Source: Sinorhizobium alkalisoli (GTDB taxonomy: Bacteria; Pseudomonadota; Alphaproteobacteria; Rhizobiales; Rhizobiaceae). Taken from it: 64,000 nt of DNA. A program made the translations under genes and the position numbers. Positions 1-10,686 of this stretch are shown piece by piece (the stretch's first letter is position 1; each line of letters starts with the position of its first letter). The notes beneath the pieces are model-generated. The model did no database searches, had not been told where the DNA came from, and was given only the letters and a program-made list of their open reading frames with translations. The DNA lies in NCBI RefSeq assembly GCF_008932245.1, contig NZ_CP034909.1, positions 744,001 to 808,000 of the forward strand, given 5' to 3'.

Positions 1-2
1 CG

Positions 3-1264
<1,262 letters not shown>

Positions 1265-1312
1265 CGCGGAAGTCGCCGCGGCTTTTGTAGACTTTGCATT
1301 TGGAACCAAGCC

Positions 1313-2929
1313 ATGACCAGGGAACGCATCTATCTCTTCGACACGACGCTTCGAGACGGGCAGCAGACGCCCGGCATCGACTTTTCCGTCGAGGACAAGA
1401 TTGCGATCGCGGCGATGCTTGATGAATTCGGCGTCGACTATGTCGAAGGCGGCTATCCGGGCGCCAATCCGACGGACACGGAATTCTTCAAGCGCAAACG
1501 CACGGCGCAGGCTTCTTTCGTCGCCTTTGGCATGACCAAGCGTGCGGGCGTCTCGGCCTCAAATGATCCCGGCCTCAACGCGCTGCTCGCCGCCGCGAGC
1601 GACGCGATCTGCCTCGTCGCCAAGAGTTGGGATTACCATGTCTCGGTGGCGCTCGGCTGCACCGAGGACGAAAATCTCGAGAGCATCCGCGCCTCGGTGG
1701 AGGCAGTCGTCGCCTCCGGCCGCGAGGCGATGGTCGACTGCGAGCATTTCTTCGATGGCTACAAGGCAAACCCGGCCTATGCCACCGCCTGCGCAAGAGC
1801 TGCGCTCCAGGCGGGCGCACGCTGGGTGGTGCTCTGCGACACCAATGGCGGCACCCAGCCCTCCGAAGTCCGCGAGATCGTCTCGGCGATGATTGCGGCG
1901 GGCGTGCCGGGTGCAAGGCTCGGTATCCATGCCCACAACGACACCGGACAGGCGGTGGCGAATTCGCTCGCCGCCGTCGAGGCTGGCGTGCGCCAGATCC
2001 AGGGAACGCTGAACGGAATCGGCGAGCGGTGCGGCAACGCCAACCTCGTGACGCTGATTGCGACGCTGGGGCTCAAGGAGACCTATTCGGGGTGTTTTGA
2101 GACAGGCATCGACGCCGAGAGGCTGCAGGAACTGACTGAGCTTGCCCATGCCTTCGACGAACTCCTCAATCGCTCGCCGGATCCGCAGGCGCCCTATGTC
2201 GGCGCTTCGGCATTCGCCACCAAGGCCGGCATTCATGCCTCGGCTCTTCTGAAGGACCCGCGCACCTACGAGCATGTCGCGCCGGAAAGCGTCGGCAACC
2301 TGCGCAAGGTCATGGTCTCGGACCAGGGCGGCAAGGCAAATTTCATCAATGCGCTGAAGCGCCGCGGCATCACGGTCGGCAAGGACGATCCGCGCCTCGA
2401 CAAATTGATTTCGATCGTCAAGGAGCGCGAGGCGACGGGCTATGCCTACGAGGGCGCGGATGCGAGTTTCACGCTGCTCGCCAACCGCATCTTAGGTACG
2501 GTGCCGGATTTCTTTCATGTGGAGAGCTTCCGCGTGATGGTCGAGCGTCGCTTCGATGCGAATGGCAATCTGAAGACCGTCTCGGAAGCCGTGGCCAGGG
2601 TGATCGTCGACGGCGAGACGATGATGTCGGTCGCCGAGGGCCATGGTCCGGTCAACGCGCTCGACCTCGCGCTGCGCAAGGACCTCGGCAAGTACCAATC
2701 GGAAATCGCCGACCTGGAACTCGCTGATTACAAGGTGCGCATCCTCAATGGCGGCACCGAGGCCGTCACCCGGGTGCTGATCGAGTCGACGGACCGGACC
2801 GGCGCGCGCTGGTGGACGGTCGGCGTATCCGACAACATCATCGATGCCTCCTTCCAAGCGCTGATGGACAGCATCGTCTACAAGCTGCTCAAGAACCGCG
2901 ACCAGGTCGGACTGGTGGCGGCGGAGTAG
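1313..2929 (+). CDS. cimA: (R)-citramalate synthase, CimA type
   Basis: A 538-aa enzyme of the HMGL-like/LeuA superfamily, expected to condense pyruvate with acetyl-CoA to citramalate for isoleucine synthesis. The family signature DTTLRDGQQ is at residues 10-18. The metal-binding histidines appear in GIHAHNDTG, the GxGERCGNANL segment follows, and a LeuA-type dimerisation/regulatory domain fills the C-terminal third. The EGGYPGANPTD segment and the length favour the CimA group over 2-isopropylmalate synthase. Substrate is inferred from subfamily; a relaxed 2-oxoacid specificity is possible. Confidence 0.85.
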   Translation: MTRERIYLFDTTLRDGQQTPGIDFSVEDKIAIAAMLDEFGVDYVEGGYPGANPTDTEFFKRKRTAQASFVAFGMTKRAGVSASNDPGLNALLAAASDAICLVAKSWDYHVSVALGCTEDENLESIRASVEAVVASGREAMVDCEHFFDGYKANPAYATACARAALQAGARWVVLCDTNGGTQPSEVREIVSAMIAAGVPGARLGIHAHNDTGQAVANSLAAVEAGVRQIQGTLNGIGERCGNANLVTLIATLGLKETYSGCFETGIDAERLQELTELAHAFDELLNRSPDPQAPYVGASAFATKAGIHASALLKDPRTYEHVAPESVGNLRKVMVSDQGGKANFINALKRRGITVGKDDPRLDKLISIVKEREATGYAYEGADASFTLLANRILGTVPDFFHVESFRVMVERRFDANGNLKTVSEAVARVIVDGETMMSVAEGHGPVNALDLALRKDLGKYQSEIADLELADYKVRILNGGTEAVTRVLIESTDRTGARWWTVGVSDNIIDASFQALMDSIVYKLLKNRDQVGLVAAE

Positions 2930-3137
2930 GACCGTTCGAACTTCAAAGGGTATGGCGGCAATTCCTGTCGCAACCTTCAGCAACACTCACGCTTCGCTTC
3001 ACGGAAATGAATTGGTGCATCACCATTCGTTGGAGTAGGACGCTCGAGGAACGGCGGTCCGTGGGACGAGCCGTGATTTTTGCCGGAGTGATTGCGTGCC
3101 CTCGCATGACTCCGGCGCCGTTTTCAGGACCACGACC

Positions 3138-4076
3138 ATGGCCGAGCCGAACGCGAAACCGCCCGCCGACAATACCGATTCCGCACGAGGATTCGCCTTC
3201 GCGCTGGCGGCATATCTTCTTTGGGGTTTTCTGCCGTTTTTCATGAAGGCGGTGGCGCATATCCCGGCGCCCGAGGTCGTCGCCCATCGCATCGTCTGGT
3301 CGGTGCCGCTCGCGGGGCTCGTGCTTGTGTGGCTCGGCCGCACACAGGAGCTCAAGGCGGCGCTCAGCTCTCCGCGCATGCTGAAAATGGCGACCTTGAC
3401 GGCCGCGCTCATCACGGTGAACTGGGGCATCTATGTCTGGGCGATCGGTGCCGGCCGGGCGATCGAGACGGCGCTCGGCTATTATATCAACCCGCTCTTC
3501 TCCATCTTTCTCGGCGCGGTGCTGCTCAAGGAGCGGCCGAACGCGGCGCAGATGGTGGCGATCGCGCTTGCCGCACTGGCGGTTGCCGTGCTTGCCCTCG
3601 ACGCCGGCGGTCTTCCCTGGGTGTCGATCGGACTTTGCTTCTCGTGGGGCTTCTACGCTTTTTTCCGCAAGACGCTGCCGATCGGACCGAACCAGGGCTT
3701 TTTCCTGGAAGTGCTTCTCCTGAGCGTCCCCGCGCTTGGCTACGTCGTCTGGCTCGAGGCAACGGGTGAGGGGCATTTCGGCGATACCGGAATGACCGAT
3801 GTCCTTTTGCTTCTCGCTTGCGGTCTGGTTACGGCCGTGCCGTTGATGATCTATGCCAACGGCGCCAAGCTGCTCAGGCTCTCGACCATCGGCATCATGC
3901 AATATATCGCCCCGACGATGATCTTCCTGATCGCAGTCTTCGTCTTCAACGAGCCCTTCGGAGCCATGAAGCTCGTCGCATTCATTTTGATCTGGGCGGC
4001 GCTGTTCCTCTATTCAGGCGCGATGCTGGCCGAAAGCAGGGCGCGCCGAGCGGCGCGGCCGACGCCGGCCGAATGA
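3138..4076 (+). CDS. rarD: EamA/DMT-family permease RarD
   Basis: An inner-membrane protein of about ten transmembrane helices from the drug/metabolite transporter superfamily, RarD branch. The N-terminal pattern AAYLLWGFLPFFMK and the segment AHRIVWSVPLAGL are characteristic of RarD. The frame is open further upstream to 3096, but the ATG at 3138 follows an AGGA sequence and begins a normal hydrophilic N-terminus, so it is preferred. The natural substrate of RarD proteins is unknown. A terminator hairpin follows directly. Confidence 0.85.
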   Translation: MAEPNAKPPADNTDSARGFAFALAAYLLWGFLPFFMKAVAHIPAPEVVAHRIVWSVPLAGLVLVWLGRTQELKAALSSPRMLKMATLTAALITVNWGIYVWAIGAGRAIETALGYYINPLFSIFLGAVLLKERPNAAQMVAIALAALAVAVLALDAGGLPWVSIGLCFSWGFYAFFRKTLPIGPNQGFFLEVLLLSVPALGYVVWLEATGEGHFGDTGMTDVLLLLACGLVTAVPLMIYANGAKLLRLSTIGIMQYIAPTMIFLIAVFVFNEPFGAMKLVAFILIWAALFLYSGAMLAESRARRAARPTPAE

Positions 4077-4085
4077 GCCGATGTC

Positions 4086-4109
4086 GGGGCCGCGATCTTC
4101 GGCCCCTTT
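4086..4109 (+). terminator. Rho-independent terminator after rarD
   Basis: A seven-base stem, GGGGCCG at 4086-4092 pairing with CGGCCCC at 4100-4106 across a seven-base loop, is followed by TTTC. It lies in the short space between convergent rarD and the LOG gene and best serves rarD. Confidence 0.6.
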
Positions 4110-4120
4110 CCCTCGAAAGT

Positions 4121-4738
4121 TCAGAGCTTGGAGATGATCCCGCTCTCGCCCTCGCTGCCTTTTGAAGTCGCTACGCCGAGAATGCCGGGAACGATCTCCT
4201 CGGCCTTGTCGATAACGAGTGGTTGAACGAGATGGGACGTGTGGACGAAGCCTTCGTCGCGCATATGCTGCAGGAGCTCCAGCAGCGGCGTCCAGAATCC
4301 ATTGATATTTCCGAACACCATCGGCTTGCGGTGCCGGCCGAGTTGCGCCCAGGTCATGATCTCGACGATCTCTTCCAGCGTACCGATCCCGCCGGGCAGC
4401 GCGACGAAGGCATCGGCACGCTCGAACATCTTGTGCTTGCGCTCGTGCATATCGGCCGTGACGATGAGCTCGTTGAGCTGCCCCAACGAATGGCGAGTCG
4501 CTTCCTTGTCCATCAGAAACTCGGGAATGATGCCGGTGACGTGGCCGCCCGCCGAGAGCACACCGCTTGCAACCGCGCCCATGATGCCTCGCGTGCCGCC
4601 ACCATAGACAAGCTGCAGGCCATGCGACGCGATGGACTTGCCGAGAAGGCGTCCAGCCAGCATGTGGTCGGGATCACGTCCGGGCTGTGAGCCGCAATAA
4701 ACGCAGACGGATCGAATCGTGGTAGCTTCCTTGCTCAT
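4121..4738 (-). CDS. LOG family protein (TIGR00730)
   Basis: A Rossmann-like lysine-decarboxylase-fold protein of the LOG group, related to cytokinin riboside 5'-monophosphate phosphoribohydrolases that cleave ribose phosphate from N6-modified AMP. Both signature motifs are visible: GGGTRGIMG in the first third and PGGIGTLEE in the middle. The start at 4738 gives the usual N-terminus before the SVCVYCGS strand; an in-frame ATG at 4753 is an alternative. The gene is convergent with rarD. Bacterial LOG proteins often act in general nucleotide housekeeping, so a cytokinin role is not implied. Confidence 0.85.
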   Translation of the reverse strand: MSKEATTIRSVCVYCGSQPGRDPDHMLAGRLLGKSIASHGLQLVYGGGTRGIMGAVASGVLSAGGHVTGIIPEFLMDKEATRHSLGQLNELIVTADMHERKHKMFERADAFVALPGGIGTLEEIVEIMTWAQLGRHRKPMVFGNINGFWTPLLELLQHMRDEGFVHTSHLVQPLVIDKAEEIVPGILGVATSKGSEGESGIISKL

Positions 4739-4983
4739 GCCGCCAAGTGACATTGCAGCGCAGCATGGGTCAAGGAAAATGAGGGAAAAAGCCTCTCCGC
4801 GGATGTGCGCCTGCACACTCGGCGCTTGTGCCGAGCCATAGGAAACGTTAGCAATTTCAGCGATACACTGAAGAATTCCGACGGACGGGTCGCCGTTGCG
4901 CTATAATGCGGCAAAAGCTTGGCGACCGTAGGCCTGCAATGGGGATGCGCGGAGCATGATGCTCTGCTGCTGTGGAGAGTGGC

Positions 4984-6684
4984 ATGATAAAGAACAAAGC
5001 CAGCTGGGTGGCCCTTAGCGTGCTGGCGATTGCGACTGCGCTGATGGTTTTCGTAGTCCAGCCGAACCTGAACGACGAGACGACGGAAGAGGCCGCACAA
5101 TCCACGGCCGGCGGAGTATCGGGTGAGCCGGCGCTGGCAACGGCGGAAACCGCTCCTGCCAACGGAGCGCAGGTCGCCGCCTCCGATGCGGATGCGGCCA
5201 AGGACTGGACCGTACCCGGATTCGACGTCCTTCGCGTCGAGCCCGACGGGTCGACGGTGATCGCCGGTCGCGCTGAACCGGGTACAAAGCTCGAGATTCT
5301 AAGTGGTGATACGGTTCTCGGCACGGCGGACGTCAGTGCAGGAGGGGATTTTGCGGCCGTGTTCGACAAGCCTCTGCCGGCCGGCGATCACCAGCTGACG
5401 CTCAGGAGTGTCGGCGCGGGTGGTGCAAGCAGGACGTCGGACGAGGTTGCGACCATTTCCGTTCCGAAGGAACCGGGCGGCCAATTGTTGGCGATGGTGT
5501 CCCGACCGGGCGAGGCGAGTCGGCTGATCACTACGCCGAAAGCCGAGGACGAGCCGGCGCAGTCGGCCGCTGCACCAGTCGCACAGGCGGATACTGCTGC
5601 GGCCCCGGCAACGCCGGACACGCCCAATGCGGTGCCGGGGCTGCAGGTGACGGCCGTGGAGATCGAAGGAAAGACCATGTTCGTCGCCGGCAATGCAAGG
5701 CCGGGGGCGCTGGTGCGAATCTATGCCGACGACTCGCTGTTCGGAGAGATGAGGGCCGATGGAAAGGGGCAATTCGTCGTCGATGGTACGATTGATCTCG
5801 CGGTCGGCAGCCATATCATCCGGGCCGATATGATGAACGACGACGCCACCAAGGTAGCCATGCGTGCGTCGGTGCCCTTCGATCGGCCCGAGGGCGTGCA
5901 GGTCGCGGCGATTGCCGCTACGCCGGCTGACGCCGCCGCCACGGGGCTTGACGGGCTGAAGACGGAAGCAGGCAAGGCGCTCGCTTTGTTGAAAGGCCTC
6001 TTCGCCGACGGCAAACAGCCGACGGCCGAACAGCTGGCGGCAGCACGATCGGCCACCGAGTTCGCCCTTCAGTCGCTTGCGGAATTCAAACCCGCCGACA
6101 ATTCCGCGCCGGCGGTGGTCGCGGCGGCGAATGACGCCTCCAATGCGGCCGGCAAGGCATTGTCGGTTCTGAAGTCTTCGCCGCAGGATCCCGCAAGCGT
6201 AGTTGCCGCCCTGGACAAGGTGGATGGCGTGATCGGCCCCGCATTGCCGCGACCGGCGAGTGTCGCGGTGGCCCTCGCTTCAGACAAGCCCGTGATGGCA
6301 ACGCAACCGGAAACCATGAGCGCTGTCGAGCAGCCAAAGGTCGAGGAAGCGGAAGAAACCGCAGCCAAGTCCGACATCGAGACCAAGCAGATGGCGGCGG
6401 CCGCGCCGGCCACTGCGGATGAGCAGCCGGCGACGATCCAGCAGGCGCCGCTCCAGGAAAGCAAGTCTTCCGTGATCATTCGCCGCGGCGATACGCTTTG
6501 GGAGATTTCGAGGCGCGTCTACGGGGCGGGCGTTCGCTACACGACGATCTATCTCGCCAACCGTGAGCAGATCGAAAATCCCGACCTCATTCAACCGGGC
6601 CAGGTTTTTGGCGTGCCCCACGAGGCGCTTTCCGATGTGGAATCGCGGGAGATCCATCGCAAGCACATGCGACACGAGGATTAA
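4984..6684 (+). CDS. LysM-domain envelope protein with Ig-like repeats
   Basis: A 566-aa protein anchored by an N-terminal hydrophobic helix (about residues 8-24). Two Ig-like/bacterial adhesion-like modules follow, near residues 75-145 and 215-290, each starting with a strand of the type V-x-x-G-x-A-x-P-G. A long Ala/Pro/Glu-rich linker leads to a C-terminal LysM domain beginning IIRRGDTLWEISRRVYG, which should bind peptidoglycan. The start at 4984 is preferred over 4972 because GGAGAG precedes it. It probably links the inner membrane to the cell wall; the precise role is unknown. A terminator lies 60 bases downstream. Confidence 0.8.
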   Translation: MIKNKASWVALSVLAIATALMVFVVQPNLNDETTEEAAQSTAGGVSGEPALATAETAPANGAQVAASDADAAKDWTVPGFDVLRVEPDGSTVIAGRAEPGTKLEILSGDTVLGTADVSAGGDFAAVFDKPLPAGDHQLTLRSVGAGGASRTSDEVATISVPKEPGGQLLAMVSRPGEASRLITTPKAEDEPAQSAAAPVAQADTAAAPATPDTPNAVPGLQVTAVEIEGKTMFVAGNARPGALVRIYADDSLFGEMRADGKGQFVVDGTIDLAVGSHIIRADMMNDDATKVAMRASVPFDRPEGVQVAAIAATPADAAATGLDGLKTEAGKALALLKGLFADGKQPTAEQLAAARSATEFALQSLAEFKPADNSAPAVVAAANDASNAAGKALSVLKSSPQDPASVVAALDKVDGVIGPALPRPASVAVALASDKPVMATQPETMSAVEQPKVEEAEETAAKSDIETKQMAAAAPATADEQPATIQQAPLQESKSSVIIRRGDTLWEISRRVYGAGVRYTTIYLANREQIENPDLIQPGQVFGVPHEALSDVESREIHRKHMRHED

Positions 6685-6746
6685 TCGCGCTTCCGGCCGC
6701 GCTTCCATTGCGGCTTAGGGAGAGCTGACCTATCTGTGAAGCAAAG

Positions 6747-6773
6747 GCGGCGTCCTCAAAGACGCCGCTTTTC
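6747..6773 (+). terminator. Terminator after the LysM gene
   Basis: GCGGCGTC at 6747-6754 pairs with GACGCCGC at 6761-6768 across a six-base loop and is followed by TTTTC, a good intrinsic terminator on the plus strand. Confidence 0.75.
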
Positions 6774-6861
6774 ATTGAGCCGGACGAGATAGGGGTTTGC
6801 GACGGCCCTTTGAGCGCCCGGAAAACGATGACCATCAAGAGCATCGGAAGCGGACTGACAC

Positions 6862-8754
6862 GTGGCATCCAGCACTCAGACGAAAACGGTTTCCGCCGAC
6901 ACCAGCAACCCCTTGTCGACGATCGCGAATCTCTGGCCCTATATGTGGCCGGCCGACCGTTTTGACCTGAAGCTCAGGGTCGTTTGGGCGACGGTGATTC
7001 TCGTGGTTGCCAAGGTCGTCCTCATCCTCGTGCCCTACTTCTTCAAATGGGCCACGGATGCGCTCAATGACAGACCGGATGATCTGGCTTTCCTGCCGCA
7101 ATTCCTCACCGGCGCCGTCATGCTGGTGCTCGCCTATAACCTCGCGCGTCTGTTGCAGAGCGGTCTTAATCAGCTGCGCGACGCGCTTTTCGCCAGTGTC
7201 GGCCAGCACGCCGTTCGGCAGCTTGCCTACCGAACCTTTGTGCACATGCATCAGCTGTCGCTGCGCTTCCACCTCGAGCGGCGCACCGGCGGGCTATCGC
7301 GCATCATAGAACGCGGTACCAAGGGCATCGAGACGATCGTCCGTTTCACGATTCTGAACAGCGTGCCGACGCTTATCGAGTTCCTGCTGACGGCGGTGAT
7401 CTTCTGGTGGGGCTATGGCTTCAGCTATCTCCTCGTTACCGCCGTTACCGTCTGGCTCTATATCTGGTTCACCGTGCGAGCCAGCGATTGGCGCATCGCC
7501 ATCCGTCGTTCGATGAACGACAGTGATACGGACGCAAACACCAAGGCGATAGACTCGCTCCTGAACTTTGAGACGGTCAAGTATTTCGGCAACGAGGAAA
7601 TGGAGGCCAAGCGCTTCGACCGCTCGATGGCGCGCTATGAACGGGCCGCGACCCAGGTCTGGACCTCGCTTGGCTGGCTGAACTTCGGACAGGCGCTGAT
7701 CTTCGGTGGCGGCACAGCGGTCATGATGACGATGACGGCGCTGGCCGTTCAGCGCGGCGAACAGACGATCGGCGACTTCGTCTTCGTGAATGCGATGCTC
7801 ATCCAGCTCGCCATTCCCTTGAACTTCATCGGCTTTGTCTATCGCGAAATCCGCCAGGGCCTCACCGATATCGAACACATGTTCGACCTCCTGGACGTAT
7901 GTCCGGAAGTCGTCGATCGGCCGAGTGCGACCGATCTCAAGATCGAGCGCGGAGGGATCGCCTTTCGCGACGTGCATTTCGCCTATGATCCGGCACGGCC
8001 GATCCTGAAGGGGATATCCTTCGAAGTGCCCGCCGGCAAGACGGTCGCTGTCGTCGGTCCGTCCGGCGCCGGCAAATCCACCCTTTCTCGGCTTCTCTAC
8101 CGCTTCTACGATGTGCAGCGGGGATCGATCACCATCGATGACCAGGACGTGCGCGATGTCACCCAGAAGAGCCTGCGCGCCGTCATCGGCATGGTGCCGC
8201 AGGACACGGTGCTCTTCAACGACACGATCGCCTACAATATCCGCTATGGCCGGGTGAGCGCTTCCGATGCCGAGGTTGCAGCGGCCGCCGAAGCCGCACA
8301 GATCGCCGATTTCATCCGCGGCCTGCCGGAGGGCTACAGCGCAATGGTCGGCGAGCGCGGGCTGAAGCTCTCGGGCGGAGAGAAGCAGCGCGTCGCCATC
8401 GCCCGAACAATCCTGAAGGCGCCGCCGATCCTGATTCTCGACGAAGCGACATCGGCGCTCGACACGAAGACGGAACAGGAAATCCAGGCGGCTCTCGACG
8501 TGATCTCACGCAATCGCACGACCCTCGTCATCGCCCACCGCCTGTCGACCGTCATCAATGCCGACGAGATCATCGTACTGAAGGACGGGGTCATTGCCGA
8601 GCGTGGCACGCATGGGGAACTCATCGATCGCGACGGCCTTTATGCTTCGATGTGGAGCCGCCAGCGCGAGGCGACGCAGGCGGAGGAGCAGTTGAAGCGG
8701 GTGCGCGAAAGCGACGATCTCGGCATCGTCGACCGCGGCGTGCCCGCCCTCTGA
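6862..8754 (+). CDS. Atm1-type ABC exporter (fused permease-ATPase)
   Basis: A 630-aa half-transporter with an N-terminal six-helix membrane domain and a C-terminal ATPase. The ATPase has Walker [10 protein letters not shown], signature LSGGEKQR, Walker B ILILDEAT and the H-loop IAHRLST. The segment NDSDTDANTKAIDSLLNFETVK in the membrane domain is typical of the Atm1/ABCB7/HMT1 group, which exports glutathione-linked sulfur or metal conjugates. GTG is the start codon, preceded by GGAAGCGGA. It is monocistronic; a RIME1-like element separates it from psd. Exporter class is sure, the cargo is inferred. Confidence 0.85.
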   Translation: MASSTQTKTVSADTSNPLSTIANLWPYMWPADRFDLKLRVVWATVILVVAKVVLILVPYFFKWATDALNDRPDDLAFLPQFLTGAVMLVLAYNLARLLQSGLNQLRDALFASVGQHAVRQLAYRTFVHMHQLSLRFHLERRTGGLSRIIERGTKGIETIVRFTILNSVPTLIEFLLTAVIFWWGYGFSYLLVTAVTVWLYIWFTVRASDWRIAIRRSMNDSDTDANTKAIDSLLNFETVKYFGNEEMEAKRFDRSMARYERAATQVWTSLGWLNFGQALIFGGGTAVMMTMTALAVQRGEQTIGDFVFVNAMLIQLAIPLNFIGFVYREIRQGLTDIEHMFDLLDVCPEVVDRPSATDLKIERGGIAFRDVHFAYDPARPILKGISFEVPAGKTVAVVGPSGAGKSTLSRLLYRFYDVQRGSITIDDQDVRDVTQKSLRAVIGMVPQDTVLFNDTIAYNIRYGRVSASDAEVAAAAEAAQIADFIRGLPEGYSAMVGERGLKLSGGEKQRVAIARTILKAPPILILDEATSALDTKTEQEIQAALDVISRNRTTLVIAHRLSTVINADEIIVLKDGVIAERGTHGELIDRDGLYASMWSRQREATQAEEQLKRVRESDDLGIVDRGVPAL

Positions 8755-8812
8755 AGAGTACCGGTTGCAGCCCGGGTCGGCGTCCAGGCGTTGCCGGGCC
8801 GTCCAATTCGCG

Positions 8813-8916
8813 CTACTGCATGTCTCCTTGAATCGAATTCGGTTTAAGGACAAAGACATGCGGCAATTCAACGTGCTACGGCGACCTTGGCGCGTCTGAC
8901 GAGACGCTTGGCGCCG
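8813..8916 (+). repeat. RIME1-like intergenic element, full copy A
   Basis: About 104 bases made of two palindromes. The first runs from GCATGTC at 8818 to GACATGC ending at 8861. The second is centred on GCGTCT/AGACGC at about 8891-8908. The same two-palindrome layout and near-identical sequence recur at 16559-16667 and 30844-30950. The structure matches rhizobial intergenic mosaic elements (RIME1). Confidence 0.8.
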
Positions 8917-8952
8917 GAGGTGACGTTCGGCGTAAAATCTGGAGTAGATTTC

Positions 8953-9651
8953 ATGAACTTGGTCGACACAGTGCGCAACACGCTCGTTCCGGTGCACAGG
9001 GAAGGCTATCGCTTCATCGCGATCTTCTTCGCCGTTTCACTGGTGCTTGGCCTCCTGTGGGAGCCCTTGATGTGGATCGGCTTCCTGCTGACCGCCTGGT
9101 GCGCCTATTTCTTCCGTGACCCCGAGCGCATGACGCCGATCGACGAAGACCTCGTCATCAGTCCGGCCGACGGGCGCGTGTCGGCGATCGCCCGTGTGAC
9201 GCCGCCGGAGGAATTGGGTCTCGGTTCTGAACCGATGCTGCGCATCTCCGTGTTCATGAATGTGTTCGACTGTCATGTGAATCGTGCGCCGATGGGCGGT
9301 ACGGTTCGGCGCATCGCCTATCGGGCCGGCAGCTTCCTCAATGCGGAACTCGACAAGGCAAGCCACGATAACGAGCGCAACGGCCTTGTCATCGAAACGA
9401 ACCATGGCGCGATCGGGGTCGTCCAGATCGCTGGTCTGGTCGCGCGCCGCATCCTCTGCTGGACGCGGGAGGACGCTGCACTGGAAGCGGGCGAGCGTTT
9501 CGGTCTGATCCGGTTCGGTTCTCGGCTCGATGTCTTTCTGCCCGAGGGTGCCGCGCCGCGCGTCAGCGTCGGCCAGACGGCCGTTGCTGGGGAAACGGTG
9601 CTTGCCGAATTCGGCTCGGAAAAGGGGCCCGTCATCAGCCATCGCGCATAA
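8953..9651 (+). CDS. psd: Phosphatidylserine decarboxylase proenzyme
   Basis: Converts phosphatidylserine to phosphatidylethanolamine at the inner membrane. The protein self-cleaves to make a pyruvoyl group at the Gly-Ser bond in [11 protein letters not shown]; the serine is residue 190 of 232. An N-terminal hydrophobic segment lies at about residues 20-50. The conserved [13 protein letters not shown] motif is present. The start at 8953 gives the 232-residue form usual in Sinorhizobium; the frame is open upstream only because it runs through the RIME element. psd ends nine bases before pssA, and the two form one operon. Confidence 0.95.
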   Translation: MNLVDTVRNTLVPVHREGYRFIAIFFAVSLVLGLLWEPLMWIGFLLTAWCAYFFRDPERMTPIDEDLVISPADGRVSAIARVTPPEELGLGSEPMLRISVFMNVFDCHVNRAPMGGTVRRIAYRAGSFLNAELDKASHDNERNGLVIETNHGAIGVVQIAGLVARRILCWTREDAALEAGERFGLIRFGSRLDVFLPEGAAPRVSVGQTAVAGETVLAEFGSEKGPVISHRA

Positions 9652-9660
9652 GGAGTGGTC

Positions 9661-9690
9661 ATGGAAGAGCCCCGGATGGAAGAGCCCCGG
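9661..9690 (+). repeat. 15-base in-frame tandem duplication at the pssA start
   Basis: ATGGAAGAGCCCCGG occurs twice without a spacer (9661-9675 and 9676-9690), followed by another ATG. It adds five residues to the N-terminus and keeps the frame. Confidence 0.95.
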
Positions 9691-10542
9691 ATGGACAAGG
9701 CGGCGGGTGTGCCGGCATCGGACGCCGACGCGAGCGGCACCCATGACAAGGCGCGCGGGCCGCGGCTGCGCGAAATACCGCTGCGCCTGATGATCCCCAA
9801 CATGATCACGGTTCTGGCGATCTGCGCCGGCCTATCCGGCATTCGTCTCGCCTTCGAGAATCGTTTCGAGCTGGCGGTTGGCATGGTCTTGCTGGCGGCG
9901 TTCCTGGACGGCATCGATGGACGCGTGGCACGCCTGCTCAAGGCGACGTCGAATTTCGGCGGCCAGATGGATTCACTTGCCGATATCATCAACTTCGGTG
10001 TGGCTCCGGCACTTGTCCTTTATGTTTTCCTGCTCGATCAGGCACGCTCGATCGGCTGGATCGCGGCCCTCATCTACGCCATTGCGACCGGACTGCGACT
10101 CGCCCGTTTCAACGTCATGGCCGAGCGTCAGGTGAAAGCCTCCTGGCAGTCCGAATATTTCGTCGGCGTTCCGGCGCCGGCGGGCGCCATACTCGTGCTC
10201 CTGCCGGTCTATATCGGCCTGCTCGGATTCGCGCCCGAGCGGGTGTTTGCCCTGATCGCGTCAGCCTATACCGTTCTGATCGCCTTCCTGCTGGTCAGCC
10301 GCTTGCCGGTCTGGTCCGGCAAGTCGGAAACCAGCCGTGTGCGTCGCGATCTCGTGCTTCCGGTCATCCTCGTCGTCGTCCTCTATGTTGCGACGCTGAT
10401 GACCTATACCTGGGAAACCATGGTGGTGACCGCGCTGGCCTACCTGATCAGCCTGCCCTTCGGCGCGCGCGCCTGGCAGCGCAAATATGGCGACTGGACG
10501 GTACCGCAAGGGGGCGATGGGCTTCCAGGGGATACTGAATAG
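9661..10542 (+). CDS. pssA: CDP-diacylglycerol-serine O-phosphatidyltransferase
   Basis: Makes phosphatidylserine, the substrate of the adjacent psd product. The CDP-alcohol phosphotransferase motif is complete: DG at DGIDGRVAR, then G and the two Asp of MDSLADIINFG. About eight membrane helices follow a hydrophilic N-terminus. The start at 9661 follows AAGGAG by five bases. The first 30 bases are a perfect 15-base tandem duplication coding MEEPR twice, so in-frame ATGs also occur at 9676 and 9691. Length (293 aa) is normal for the rhizobial type. Confidence 0.93.
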   Translation: MEEPRMEEPRMDKAAGVPASDADASGTHDKARGPRLREIPLRLMIPNMITVLAICAGLSGIRLAFENRFELAVGMVLLAAFLDGIDGRVARLLKATSNFGGQMDSLADIINFGVAPALVLYVFLLDQARSIGWIAALIYAIATGLRLARFNVMAERQVKASWQSEYFVGVPAPAGAILVLLPVYIGLLGFAPERVFALIASAYTVLIAFLLVSRLPVWSGKSETSRVRRDLVLPVILVVVLYVATLMTYTWETMVVTALAYLISLPFGARAWQRKYGDWTVPQGGDGLPGDTE

Positions 10543-10655
10543 GCGGGGAGAAGGGACTTGCCGCAGCGTCTCAGTACCCTCTCCCCGCGCGCAGGGATTG
10601 GGTCAGTCCTCGGGTTAAACCGGTTAAACCCGAGGAGAGGGGCCATCTTCCACTT
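10543..10655. repeat. Palindromic repeat between convergent pssA and SDR
   Basis: GCGGGGAGAAGGG at about 10543-10555 faces CCCTCTCCCCGC at 10577-10588. A 28-base near-perfect palindrome (one mismatched pair) follows at about 10608-10635, built from two GGTTAAACC units flanked by CCTCGG and CCGAGG. The G-rich arm also occurs, inverted, at 18812-18864. It resembles short dispersed rhizobial palindromes and may also end transcription from both sides. Confidence 0.6.
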
Positions 10656-10686
10656 ATTCGAGCCTACAAGCTGTCGTCGAAAAGTC

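Noticed and set aside
2943..3902. Minus-strand open frame opposite rarD
   Set aside because: Highly charged shadow frame; rarD on the plus strand has clear membrane helices and a terminator.
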